Shown: in pieces, positions 17,412 to 25,037 of the stretch
Layout: each line of letters begins with the position of its first letter
Numbering within the stretch: the first letter of the stretch is position 1
Assembly: GCA_022563255.1 (NCBI GenBank)
Contig: JADFNS010000003.1
Location: 1-64,000 of the forward strand
DNA: 64,000 bases
Source: Pseudomonadota bacterium
Lineage (GTDB): Bacteria > Pseudomonadota > Gammaproteobacteria > Steroidobacterales > Woeseiaceae
Direction: 5' to 3'
Notes under the pieces: model-generated
Told to the model about the DNA's origin: nothing
Database searches by the model: none
Seen by the model: the letters and a program-made list of their open reading frames with translations, nothing else
Translations under genes and position numbers: made by a program

Positions 17412-18937
17412 TGACCAGCGTTGCAGTAGCCACAGCCTCTCAGTTGGCCGCTGACGCCGCGTACGAAGTCGCTGCGGCCGGTGGCAATGCAGTCGACTGC
17501 GCGTTGGCTGCAGGACTTCTGGCGATGAACACCGAGCCCGGTGTGTGCGCTCTGGCGGGCGGTTCCTTTATCACGATCTGGCAACACGGCGGCGCACCGG
17601 TAACCATTGACGGCAATGTCGCGGTGCCGGGCGCGGGCCTGGCAGCCGACGAACGCGGTCAAGGCGCCACCGCCGTGACGATGGATTACGGCGGCGGCAT
17701 CGAAACACTGGTCGGCGCGGGCGCCGTGGCGATTCCCGGATCGCTCGCCGCCATCGAGCACGCCTGGAAGAAATTCGGTGCAGCCGGATGGGAGACAATA
17801 TTCGCGCCGTCTATTCGCGCGGCACGGGACGGCTTCCCGCTTTCCGCCGCTTGCCACTACTACCTCAGCTATTCCGGCGACTGCATTTTTGCGCGCAGCG
17901 ACGACGGTCACAGCGCCTTGCATCACCCGGACGGCACATTGCGTGACGCCGGCAGTCGGATCGTCGTTCCCCACCTCGCCGACACCCTGGACGCGATATC
18001 GCGCGAAGGCGCCAGCTTGTTCTATGCAGGCGAACTCGCGGCGGTTTTGTCGGATCACTGCCGCGACGGCGGCGGCATGTTGACACGCGAAGATTTATCC
18101 GCGTATCGCGCCATCGAAAGACCGTCCTTGATGACGAACGTGGGGAACTGGCGCATCGCCAGTAACCCTCCGCCGGCGGTCGGTGGCGCGATGCTGGCTG
18201 CGATGCTGCTTGCTTGCGCAGATCTGCCCGCCACCGAATGGAATCGCGAAACGCTGGCGAGCCTGATTCGGGCGCAGCGAGCCTGCCTCGACTTTCGTCA
18301 GCGACATCTCGACCTTGAGGACGACATAGGCGCTGCAGCCACACGTCTTGTGGAACTCGCTCGCAGTGGAAAATTAGTGAGCGAGTGGACCTCTGCATGC
18401 ACCGTCCATACCTCCGTCGTCGACAGTTCCGGCACTGGTTGTGCGATCACGTCTTCATCGGGTTACGGCTCCGGTGAAATGCCGGCGAAAACCGGCCTTT
18501 GGCTCAATAATTGCCTCGGGGAGATCGAATTGAATCGCCACGGCCTCGATGCCGGTCCTCCGGGTTCACGTTTGCCGTCCAACATGGCCCCCAGCGTTGC
18601 ACGCCACAATGGCGCAGTTCTTGCGGTAGGATCACCGGGTGCGGATCGAATAAGTACCGCGCTGCAGCAGTTCCTGATCAACTATTTGCAGTTCGATATG
18701 TCTCTGGAAGATGCGCTCGCGCATCCACGAATTCACGTCGATACCAGCGGCGAGGAGACTCGCCTGATGGCTGAACCGGGACTGGATCTCCCGGACACGA
18801 ACTTGCCCGTAAACGTATTTCCCGAGCTGGTAATGTACTTCGGCGGGGTCGGCGTTGCGACACACTACGACGCAACGGGCCTTGCTGCCGCGGCAGACCC
18901 TCGCCGTGCAGGTGGAACGTGTATTTACGACGGCTGA
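17411..18937 (+). CDS. Gamma-glutamyltransferase-family protein without signal peptide
   Basis: N-terminal nucleophile hydrolase of the GGT family, 508 residues. It starts at ASQLAADAAYEVAAAGGNAVDCALA, the normal beginning of the mature GGT large subunit, with no signal peptide or membrane anchor. The self-cleavage/nucleophile region is TVHTSVVDSSG near residue 335, where Thr replaces the first Thr of the usual TTHxSVVD; this is followed by SGYGSGEMPAKTGLWLNN. The C-terminal GSPGADRIST replaces the usual GSPGG. If active it would act on gamma-glutamyl compounds in the cytoplasm. Overlap with adhC points to a glutathione-related task; substrate is unknown and could be another gamma-glutamyl compound. 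Confidence 0.88.
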   Translation: MTSVAVATASQLAADAAYEVAAAGGNAVDCALAAGLLAMNTEPGVCALAGGSFITIWQHGGAPVTIDGNVAVPGAGLAADERGQGATAVTMDYGGGIETLVGAGAVAIPGSLAAIEHAWKKFGAAGWETIFAPSIRAARDGFPLSAACHYYLSYSGDCIFARSDDGHSALHHPDGTLRDAGSRIVVPHLADTLDAISREGASLFYAGELAAVLSDHCRDGGGMLTREDLSAYRAIERPSLMTNVGNWRIASNPPPAVGGAMLAAMLLACADLPATEWNRETLASLIRAQRACLDFRQRHLDLEDDIGAAATRLVELARSGKLVSEWTSACTVHTSVVDSSGTGCAITSSSGYGSGEMPAKTGLWLNNCLGEIELNRHGLDAGPPGSRLPSNMAPSVARHNGAVLAVGSPGADRISTALQQFLINYLQFDMSLEDALAHPRIHVDTSGEETRLMAEPGLDLPDTNLPVNVFPELVMYFGGVGVATHYDATGLAAAADPRRAGGTCIYDG

Positions 18938-20541
18938 TCATTCTCGCGTTTGCCATTGTGTGCGCCCTGCCGGCCAGCGCGCAAGTGACATTCACGCGCA
19001 GCGCCAATCTTGCCGTGGACGTGTCCAAAGACGGCCGCCTGGCGATCGATTTGCGCGGCGAAATCTGGGTCGTGCCCAGCGGCGGCGGCGATGCCCGACA
19101 GCTGACTCAAGGTCTGAAAACGGTGCAACACCCACGCTGGTCCCCGGACGGCGAGCAACTCGTATACGAGGCGACAAGCAACGGCCGGCGAGGCATTTGG
19201 CTATACAACATCGGTAACGGTGAGATGCGCAGCATCAGCGCAAATTCCAATTTCGACTTACACCCGGCCTGGCATCCCGACGGTGAACGCGTTATCTATG
19301 CGTCCGACAAGTACGGCACCGGAATCGACCTTTGGGAGATCGACTTGCCGACCGGTCTGCGCTGGCGCGTCAGCGACCGGCCAGGCGACGAAACGGCTCC
19401 CGCATGGTCGTCCGACGGCCGCGATCTCGTGTACGTCTATCGTCAGGGCAAACAGTGGTCGTTGATCTTGCGCCGCCATGCGCAACCTGAGGAAGTCCTG
19501 CTAACGTCGCCGGAAATGATCGCCGCGCCATCCTGGCGACCGGACAGCAGCCTGATCACGTTCTTTCGCAGCACGGCAGGGCGTATCTCCATCGACATGA
19601 TTATCTTGTCGCGGCCGAGGCTGATTCGGTCGTACGCGGCCGATGAGAATTTCGTAGTCAGTCCGGTCAGCTGGCTCGACCGGCACCGCATGTACTTCTC
19701 CTCGAACGGAGAAATAAGGCAACGGCTGTTTAACTCACGAAGCTCCAGCCCTTTGCAATTTCGGGCAAGCATACGACCCAAGCCACTGCACTCAAGGCGG
19801 CGCGAGCGGCACCGGTTGCCCTGGATTGATGAGCCACCCGGAAAATTCGTCGTCCACGCATCGCGATTGTTTGACGGCACTAGCGACGGCTACCGGCACG
19901 ACAAGGACATCGTCATAGAAGGTGGTCGAATCATCTCCGTTGAAGACCATGCAGAGCGATCCGGCGTGATCGTCATCAACATGGGTGATCTGACAGTGCT
20001 GCCCGGCTTTGTGGATGCAGACGCCCGCCTGCCTGCAGGACTTGCGGCCAGTTACGGACCGGAGCTGTTGACGACGGGGGTGACCACACTGATCGGAACG
20101 CACCCACAGACGGAGCAACTGAATTCATTGTGGTCAGGCAGAGACGTTCCAGGGCCCAGATTGCTCGATGCTTCGCAATGGCACATCAGACCTCTGTCCA
20201 GACCCGAGTTCGATGTTACTGCAGCCGTTGTCAGCAGTCGATCGACCAACCTGCCAGCGGGTCAGGCACTGCAAGCCGAGTTTCGGGAAATGCAGGTTGC
20301 AGGTCTGACACCGCTGCAGACCTTGCGAGCTGTCGGCGTGAACGCGGCGGCGGCCCTGCTCGCCGACCCCTACCTCGGTCGCATTGCGGCCGGCGCCGCA
20401 GCGGATCTGGTTTTCGTCGACGGCGATCCACTGGCGGATATCTTCGATGCGCTAAATGTGGTCGCTATTATCCGAAACGGGCGGTTCTACAGCGTCTCCG
20501 GTTTAATCGAACGAGCCAAAAATGCACAAAGCGTCGAATAA
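18919..20541 (+). CDS. Exported TolB-like beta-propeller / degenerate amidohydrolase
   Basis: A 540-residue protein with a signal peptide (LILAFAIVCALPASAQ, about residues 7-22). Residues about 25-290 hold TolB/WD40-like blades (HPRWSPDGEQLVYEA, HPAWHPDGERVIYAS, APAWSSDGRDLVYVY). Residues about 310-530 resemble the ends of a cyclic amidohydrolase: HASRLFDGTSDGYRHDKDI, then GFVDADARLP where active enzymes have G-(F/L)-x-D-x-H-x-H, and at the end GRIAAGAAADLVFVDGDPL. Most of the central barrel and the metal-binding His residues are missing; related propeller-amidohydrolases are about 1,000 residues. It overlaps the upstream gene by 19 bp (GTG start). Likely not a metal hydrolase, or a shrunken derivative. 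Confidence 0.8.
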   Translation: MYLRRLIILAFAIVCALPASAQVTFTRSANLAVDVSKDGRLAIDLRGEIWVVPSGGGDARQLTQGLKTVQHPRWSPDGEQLVYEATSNGRRGIWLYNIGNGEMRSISANSNFDLHPAWHPDGERVIYASDKYGTGIDLWEIDLPTGLRWRVSDRPGDETAPAWSSDGRDLVYVYRQGKQWSLILRRHAQPEEVLLTSPEMIAAPSWRPDSSLITFFRSTAGRISIDMIILSRPRLIRSYAADENFVVSPVSWLDRHRMYFSSNGEIRQRLFNSRSSSPLQFRASIRPKPLHSRRRERHRLPWIDEPPGKFVVHASRLFDGTSDGYRHDKDIVIEGGRIISVEDHAERSGVIVINMGDLTVLPGFVDADARLPAGLAASYGPELLTTGVTTLIGTHPQTEQLNSLWSGRDVPGPRLLDASQWHIRPLSRPEFDVTAAVVSSRSTNLPAGQALQAEFREMQVAGLTPLQTLRAVGVNAAAALLADPYLGRIAAGAAADLVFVDGDPLADIFDALNVVAIIRNGRFYSVSGLIERAKNAQSVE

Positions 20542-20655
20542 TTTAACAAATCCAAAGCAAATTCCGGTACTCAGGCCCGACTTTTTTCTATTGGACATAA
20601 TAAGACGACTTTTCACGCGCCGTCCGTCCAGCAGCGGAGAATCGCTGCCTAAAAG

Positions 20656-20672
20656 TGTCGAATTTCTTTACA
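20656..20672 (+). promoter_or_regulatory. Possible enhancer-binding site upstream of the sigma-54 promoter
   Basis: TGTCGAATTTCTTTACA is an imperfect dyad (TGTCGA / TGTAAA on opposite strands, 5-bp spacer). It lies 77 bp upstream of the -24 box, a usual distance for a bacterial enhancer-binding protein. I associate such TGT-N-ACA sites with PrsR-type regulators of PEP-CTERM genes; this is an inference. Confidence 0.35.
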
Positions 20673-20748
20673 AAATACTGACTATCGTGAACTGTCCCCC
20701 GGTCGGGTGAACGCTAATCCGTTGAATTCGCGTCTCCGCCGACGACGT

Positions 20749-20764
20749 TGGCACAGCTCTTGCT
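20749..20764 (+). promoter_or_regulatory. Sigma-54 (RpoN) promoter
   Basis: TGGCACAGCTCTTGCT matches the RpoN consensus TGGCAC-N5-TTGCW at every specified position, with GG (20750-20751) and GC (20762-20763) separated by exactly 10 bases. Transcription would start near 20775. No protein gene follows before the terminator at 20951. Confidence 0.75.
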
Positions 20765-20774
20765 CCTATTTAAC

Positions 20775-20982
20775 CTGCCCAAGCAAAGCGTAGCTGCGTT
20801 TGATAACGAAAACGGTCAGAAACAGGATTTAGACGCCAGAAGAACAATAACTATAAAAACAATAAGATCCAGATCCAATAACAATAAGAAAACCACTGTC
20901 ACCGGTTATCGAAAATGCAGTTACCTCTCTTTTGAAAAAAAGAGAAATCCAGCCCCACCGTTAACACCGTGGGGCTTTTTTT
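20775..20982 (+). ncRNA. Candidate sigma-54-dependent small RNA (about 208 nt)
   Basis: The interval between the predicted sigma-54 start and a strong intrinsic terminator contains no open frame longer than a few codons with a start site. It has a purine-rich, AACAATAA-repeated middle and a CTCTTTT...AAAAGAG hairpin (about 20927-20945) before the terminator. It may be an sRNA, an attenuated leader for the methyltransferase operon 85 bp further on, or the untranslated leader and terminator of a gene whose body was deleted. Confidence 0.4.
20951..20982 (+). terminator. Rho-independent terminator
   Basis: AGCCCCAC (20951-20958) pairs with GTGGGGCT (20969-20976) around a 10-nt loop, followed by seven T (20976-20982). 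It lies 176 bp after the sigma-54 start and 85 bp before the next gene. Confidence 0.85.
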
Positions 20983-21067
20983 GCCCGCGAACGCGACGGC
21001 GACGGCCTGCCGCACTTTGCCCTTTCCTGCCTGTCCGAATAGGATCAGGAAACCAGGGAGAAACATC

Positions 21068-21898
21068 ATGAGCAAGCCGACAAGAATCAGCGGGCTGACT
21101 GCGGTCCTCGCTTGTACTCTGATAGCCGCGTGCGACCAGCAGTCTGCTGAGCCACCGGCCACTGAACCGGAAGCCGTTGCAATTACTGCGCCTGCCAACG
21201 ACGCAAGCGGAGCATCGATTTACGCCGCCGCCGTCGCCGATACGGCGAGACCGGATGCCGACACGGAAAGGGACGTACAACGCAAGCCAGGCGCAGTGCT
21301 GGAGTTTTTTGGCATACAGCCCGGCATGATCGTGCTCGATATGTTTACTGGCAGCGGCTATTACGCCGAGATCGTCGCCAACATCGTCGGCCTCGAAGGC
21401 AGGGTCGTCGCACACTCGAACCAGGCATATCTCAATTTTGTCGGCGACGCCTTCGAGGAGCGTTTTAGCGGTCGCCTGACGAACGTCGAGGTGCTCATGG
21501 CAGAGAACAACGAACTGTCTCTGGAAGCCAATACCTTCGACGCCATTTTGCTGGTGTTGAGTTTTCACGATCTGTATCACGCTGATCCCGAGCACGGCTG
21601 GGAACGCATTGACGGCGCGGTATTTTTTGCGGAACTCAGGCAGTCGCTGAAGGCTGGCGGCATCGTCGGCATTGTGGATCACTATGCACAGGCCGGTTCA
21701 CCAAGTGAAACCGGTGACACGATACACCGCATCGATCCCGCCATCGTAATCGCGGATATGCAAGCAGCCGGGTTTACTCTGGCGGCACAAAGCGACCTGC
21801 TGCGAAACCCGAACGACGACCTCAGCAGAACAGTCTTCGCGCCTGAGTTGCGCGGCAAAACCGATCGTTTCGTGATGCGTTTTCAGAAAACTGAATAA
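21068..21898 (+). CDS. Lipoprotein with class I SAM-methyltransferase domain
   Basis: 276 residues from ATG 21068, supported by GGGAGAAAC upstream. The N-terminus is a lipoprotein signal (SGLTAVLACTLIAAC, lipobox LIAAC, Cys near residue 19), then a Pro/Ala/Glu linker. From about residue 75 it has a Rossmann methyltransferase fold: VLEFFGIQPGMIVLDMFTGSGYYAEI is motif I with GSG, LEGRVVAHSNQ follows, and FDAILLVLSFHDLYH is the motif IV region. Related exported methyltransferase-like proteins occur in gammaproteobacteria, but SAM is not known to be present outside the cytoplasm, so activity there is an open question. Its stop overlaps the next ATG (TAATG), and two more envelope genes follow. Confidence 0.85.
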   Translation: MSKPTRISGLTAVLACTLIAACDQQSAEPPATEPEAVAITAPANDASGASIYAAAVADTARPDADTERDVQRKPGAVLEFFGIQPGMIVLDMFTGSGYYAEIVANIVGLEGRVVAHSNQAYLNFVGDAFEERFSGRLTNVEVLMAENNELSLEANTFDAILLVLSFHDLYHADPEHGWERIDGAVFFAELRQSLKAGGIVGIVDHYAQAGSPSETGDTIHRIDPAIVIADMQAAGFTLAAQSDLLRNPNDDLSRTVFAPELRGKTDRFVMRFQKTE

Positions 21899-23427
21899 TG
21901 CGCAACACCTGCAGCGCGTTACTGTTATTGGCGCTCGCGGCGTGCACGGCCAGCGAGCAGGATTTTTCAGAATCCGGCCTCGCTGAACTGCACGATCAAC
22001 TGCAGCGCGGCGAAATCAGTGCAGAACAGCTAACGCAGTGGTACATCGATCGCATTGCTGCCATCGATCGTGCAGGCCCGACACTCAACGCGATCATCGA
22101 AGTGAATCCTGACGCCCTGAGGATTGCCAGGGCGCTTGATGATGAATGGCGGATGTCGGGACCGCGCGGCCCCATGCACGGCATCCCCGTCGTTCTCAAA
22201 GCAAATATCGATACGGCGGACGACATGGTTACGAGCGCGGGTTCGCTAGCGCTCGCCGAACACTTTCCTCCTGAAGATGCGTTCGTTGTGCGACGCCTGC
22301 GCGATGCAGGCGCTGTTATTCTCGGTAAGGCGAACCTCAGCGAGTGGGCGAATTTTCGCTCGATGCACTCATCGAGCGGCTGGAGCAGCGTTGGCGGCCA
22401 AACCCTGAACCCCTATGACACCCGGCGATCTCCGTGCGGATCGTCGAGTGGGTCCGCCGTAGCCGTGGCCGCGAACCTGACCGCAGTCGCCATCGGCACC
22501 GAAACCGACGGCTCAGTGGTCTGTCCGGCAAGCATCAATGGCATCGTCGGCATCAAGCCCACGGTCGGTCTCGTGAGCCGCAGCGGCATCATTCCACTTG
22601 CCCACAGTCAGGACACGGCCGGACCTATGGGCCGCACGGTTCGCGATGCCGCCATATTGCTGACGGCGATGACCGGTATGGACCCTGCGGATCCCGAAAC
22701 GGCAAACGCTGCAATGCATCACGACTATTCCGCCAATCTCACGGCCGACGGACTCGCGGGTAAACGCATCGGCGTCATACGGTCCTATCATGGCGCCGGT
22801 TCCAATCCCCATGTTGACGATATTCTTGCGGCCAGCATCGACAAAATGAAGGCCGCTGGCGCGACTGTCATCGATGACATCAATATCGACGTGGGGGAAA
22901 TGTATGACAAGGAATACGAAGTCCTGCTCTACGAATTTCGCAGCGACCTGAACACATACCTGACGCGGTCGGACGCACCGGTACGCAGCCTTGCCGATCT
23001 GATCGCTTACAACAGGATCAATGCAGAAACAGTCATGCCCATTTTCGGTCAGGAGCATTTCCTGGCTGCCGAAAAGAAAGGCCCGCTTACGGATGCCGCA
23101 TACCTCGAGGCGCTGGCAACCAGCAGGCGCATCGCGCGATCCGCCATTGATGGCCTGCTGGAAGAGCATCAGCTGGACGCCCTGATCGCGCCGACCAACG
23201 GACCAGCGTGGATGATCGACCACGTCAATGGTGATTCCGACGGCATTAGCAGCTCTTCGCTGGCCGCGATCTCCGGCTACCCCAGCATCACCGTGCCCGC
23301 CGGCTTCGTTGCCGGCCTGCCGATCGGCATTTCGTTCATTGGAAATGCCTGGAATGAGAAGCAGCTCATAGAGTTAGCCTATGCGTTTGAGCAAACTACG
23401 CAGATTCGCAGGCCACCCGATTTGTAG
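21898..23427 (+). CDS. Lipoprotein amidase (amidase-signature family, peptide-amidase-like)
   Basis: 509 residues. The lipoprotein signal is SALLLLALAAC (lipobox LALAAC, Cys near 16). The amidase-signature Ser-cisSer-Lys triad is complete: Lys in GIPVVLKANIDT (near 100), cis-Ser in SPCGSSSGSAVAVAANL (near 183), and the nucleophile Ser in GTETDGSVVCPA (near 205). The stretch SINGIVGIKPTVGLVSRSG and the later QDTAGPMGRTVRDA resemble peptide amidase of Stenotrophomonas more than GatA, so it may deamidate C-terminal peptide amides or similar substrates in the envelope. It starts within the stop of the methyltransferase gene and is followed after 3 bp by the HExxH gene. Confidence 0.92.
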   Translation: MRNTCSALLLLALAACTASEQDFSESGLAELHDQLQRGEISAEQLTQWYIDRIAAIDRAGPTLNAIIEVNPDALRIARALDDEWRMSGPRGPMHGIPVVLKANIDTADDMVTSAGSLALAEHFPPEDAFVVRRLRDAGAVILGKANLSEWANFRSMHSSSGWSSVGGQTLNPYDTRRSPCGSSSGSAVAVAANLTAVAIGTETDGSVVCPASINGIVGIKPTVGLVSRSGIIPLAHSQDTAGPMGRTVRDAAILLTAMTGMDPADPETANAAMHHDYSANLTADGLAGKRIGVIRSYHGAGSNPHVDDILAASIDKMKAAGATVIDDINIDVGEMYDKEYEVLLYEFRSDLNTYLTRSDAPVRSLADLIAYNRINAETVMPIFGQEHFLAAEKKGPLTDAAYLEALATSRRIARSAIDGLLEEHQLDALIAPTNGPAWMIDHVNGDSDGISSSSLAAISGYPSITVPAGFVAGLPIGISFIGNAWNEKQLIELAYAFEQTTQIRRPPDL

Positions 23428-23430
23428 TCC

Positions 23431-24201
23431 ATGTTCAAAGCCATCCGCGTTTCGATACTGCTGCTAATACTCTTTTTTGTCGTCGTCAGCACCTGGCTGA
23501 CGCAGGCGAGAAGCACCGACTGGAACAACAGCCTGTGGATCAAGATTTATCCGATCAATGGCGATGGCAGCGAGGCAGCGCAGAAATACATTGATCATCT
23601 GAAACTGCGTGACTTCGAAGGTATTGAGACGTTTATCGCCCGCGAGACAAAACGCTACTCCAGGGACATAGCCCGCCCCGTCCGTATCGAACTCGGTAGC
23701 GAGGTCACGGAACAACCACCGGCGCTCGGCAAGCGGCCAGGCATGCTCTCGGTCATGCTCTGGTCGCTGAAAATGCGTTGGTGGGCCAGCGGCGCAACCG
23801 ATGCACAGGACCGTATCAACCCTGACGTACGCATTTTCGTGCGCTATCACAAACCTGACTTCGCCGTCATGCTGGAAAACTCCGTCGGCCTGCAAAAAGG
23901 CATGGTTGGGATTGTTAACGGCTATGCCAGCCGCCGTCATCGCGGCACGAACAATCTCATCATCGCGCACGAGTTCCTGCACACGTTGGGGGCGACCGAC
24001 AAGTACAGTCCACTCGACGGTCAGCCCATCGGGCCGGACGGAATCGCGGAACCGGATCGGCAACCACTCTATCCGCAACGCTACGCCGAAATCATGGGCG
24101 GTCGCATTGCGATTTCCGCAGACGATTCATTGATACCGAAAAGTCTGCAGAAGGTGCTGATCGGCCGTCTCACAGCCCGTGAAATCAATCTCATTGACTG
24201 A
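23431..24201 (+). CDS. Membrane-anchored HExxH putative metallopeptidase
   Basis: 256 residues with one N-terminal membrane segment (ISLLLILFFVVVSTWL-type, about residues 8-24) and the rest predicted outside the cytoplasm. A zinc-protease-like motif AHEFLHTLGATDKY lies near residue 186, with a downstream EIMGG (near 222) that could give the Met turn seen in metzincin-like folds. I do not recognise the full family. Three bases separate it from the amidase gene. The operon context (lipoprotein methyltransferase, amidase, metallopeptidase) suggests processing of an envelope peptide or protein; substrate unknown. Confidence 0.8.
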   Translation: MFKAIRVSILLLILFFVVVSTWLTQARSTDWNNSLWIKIYPINGDGSEAAQKYIDHLKLRDFEGIETFIARETKRYSRDIARPVRIELGSEVTEQPPALGKRPGMLSVMLWSLKMRWWASGATDAQDRINPDVRIFVRYHKPDFAVMLENSVGLQKGMVGIVNGYASRRHRGTNNLIIAHEFLHTLGATDKYSPLDGQPIGPDGIAEPDRQPLYPQRYAEIMGGRIAISADDSLIPKSLQKVLIGRLTAREINLID

Positions 24202-24242
24202 CCCGCCTTTTTCTACACGTCTGCGTAAGCTACGCTGCGGCA

Positions 24243-25037
24243 ATGCGTGATAACGAACGAAAATTTTTCTCCAGCGAGGATCTAACTGTCAGCGTCGCCG
24301 GACGCATGCTGGTCGATGCGTTGACCATGGAAGTCGAACGTGGCGAGCTGATCGCCGTGCTTGGACAAAACGGTTCCGGCAAAACCCTGACGCTGCACAC
24401 GCTCGCCGGCCTGCGGCCAGCGGAAAAAGGCGTCACGCGACTGCAGGGAGTGGATGTGGCCAACGGCAACAGACTCGAACTCGCGAAGCATCTTGCTCTA
24501 CTGCCACAGCACGTCGATGACATATTTCCGGCGACGGTGCTCGATACGGCGCTGGTGGGCCGGCATCCGCATATCGGTCGCCTGGACTGGGAATCGCAGC
24601 AAGACATCGAGGTCGCGAAAACCGCCCTGGCATCCGTTGATCTCCAGGAGCTCGCACAACGCGATGTGCTTACGTTGTCAGGCGGCGAACGCAGACGCCT
24701 CGCAATCGCGCAAATCCTCACGCAAACACCCGACTTGTATCTGCTCGACGAGCCCACCAATCACCTCGATCCGCAGCATCAGCTGGATGCCCTGCGGCTG
24801 TTCCGGGAGAAAGCCGACGACGGTGCGGCCGTGATCGCAAGTCTGCACGACGTCAATCTGGCCGTGCGCTTCGCTGACCGCTGCCTGCTGCTTTACGGCG
24901 ACGGGCGCTGGGACATGGGTGCAACGCGAGACATTCTCGACTCCGAGCGCTTGAGCCGACTCTACGCTACGCCGATGGAGGCCATCGACTGGCGGGGACG
25001 CCAGTTATTCATCGCGTCAGGTGACGCAGCCCTTTAG
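24243..25037 (+). CDS. btuD: Vitamin B12-type ABC transporter ATPase
   Basis: ATPase subunit expected to drive the BtuC-type permease. It has a Walker A GQNGSGKT (near residue 42), the Q-loop region LLPQHVDD, the ABC signature LSGGERRRL (near 145), Walker B LYLLDEP with the D-loop segment TNHLDPQHQ, and the switch His in SLHDVNLA. It has 264 residues. Family members also serve heme or siderophores. It is separated from btuC by 10.7 kb, while adenosyltransferase and BtuF genes are within 2.3 kb. Its 3' end overlaps the convergent hisN by 21 bp. Confidence 0.88.
   Translation: MRDNERKFFSSEDLTVSVAGRMLVDALTMEVERGELIAVLGQNGSGKTLTLHTLAGLRPAEKGVTRLQGVDVANGNRLELAKHLALLPQHVDDIFPATVLDTALVGRHPHIGRLDWESQQDIEVAKTALASVDLQELAQRDVLTLSGGERRRLAIAQILTQTPDLYLLDEPTNHLDPQHQLDALRLFREKADDGAAVIASLHDVNLAVRFADRCLLLYGDGRWDMGATRDILDSERLSRLYATPMEAIDWRGRQLFIASGDAAL

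Larger units (their letters stand above)
20542..21067 (+). other. 526-bp gene-free region with orphan sigma-54 promoter and terminator
   Basis: No coding region was found. From left to right it holds an AT-rich stretch with a TGTCGA-N5-TTTACA dyad (20656-20672), a sigma-54 promoter (20749-20764), a purine-rich leader with AACAATAA-type repeats (about 20835-20900), a six-codon reading frame at 20913, and an intrinsic terminator (20951-20982). The remaining 85 bp lead into the ribosome binding site of the lipoprotein methyltransferase gene. Confidence 0.7.

Noticed and set aside
20913-20933. Six-codon frame MQLPLF in the orphan sigma-54 transcript as a leader peptide
   Set aside because: It has no ribosome binding site and no run of one amino acid, so attenuation by translation is not supported.
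20969-21067. N-terminal extension of the lipoprotein methyltransferase
   Set aside because: It would start within the terminator stem and put 33 residues before a good lipoprotein signal; ATG 21068 has a ribosome binding site.
13490-24242. btuC-btuD interval as a mobile island
   Set aside because: No integrase, transposase, tRNA or flanking direct repeat was seen, and the content is largely housekeeping (tyrA, adhC).
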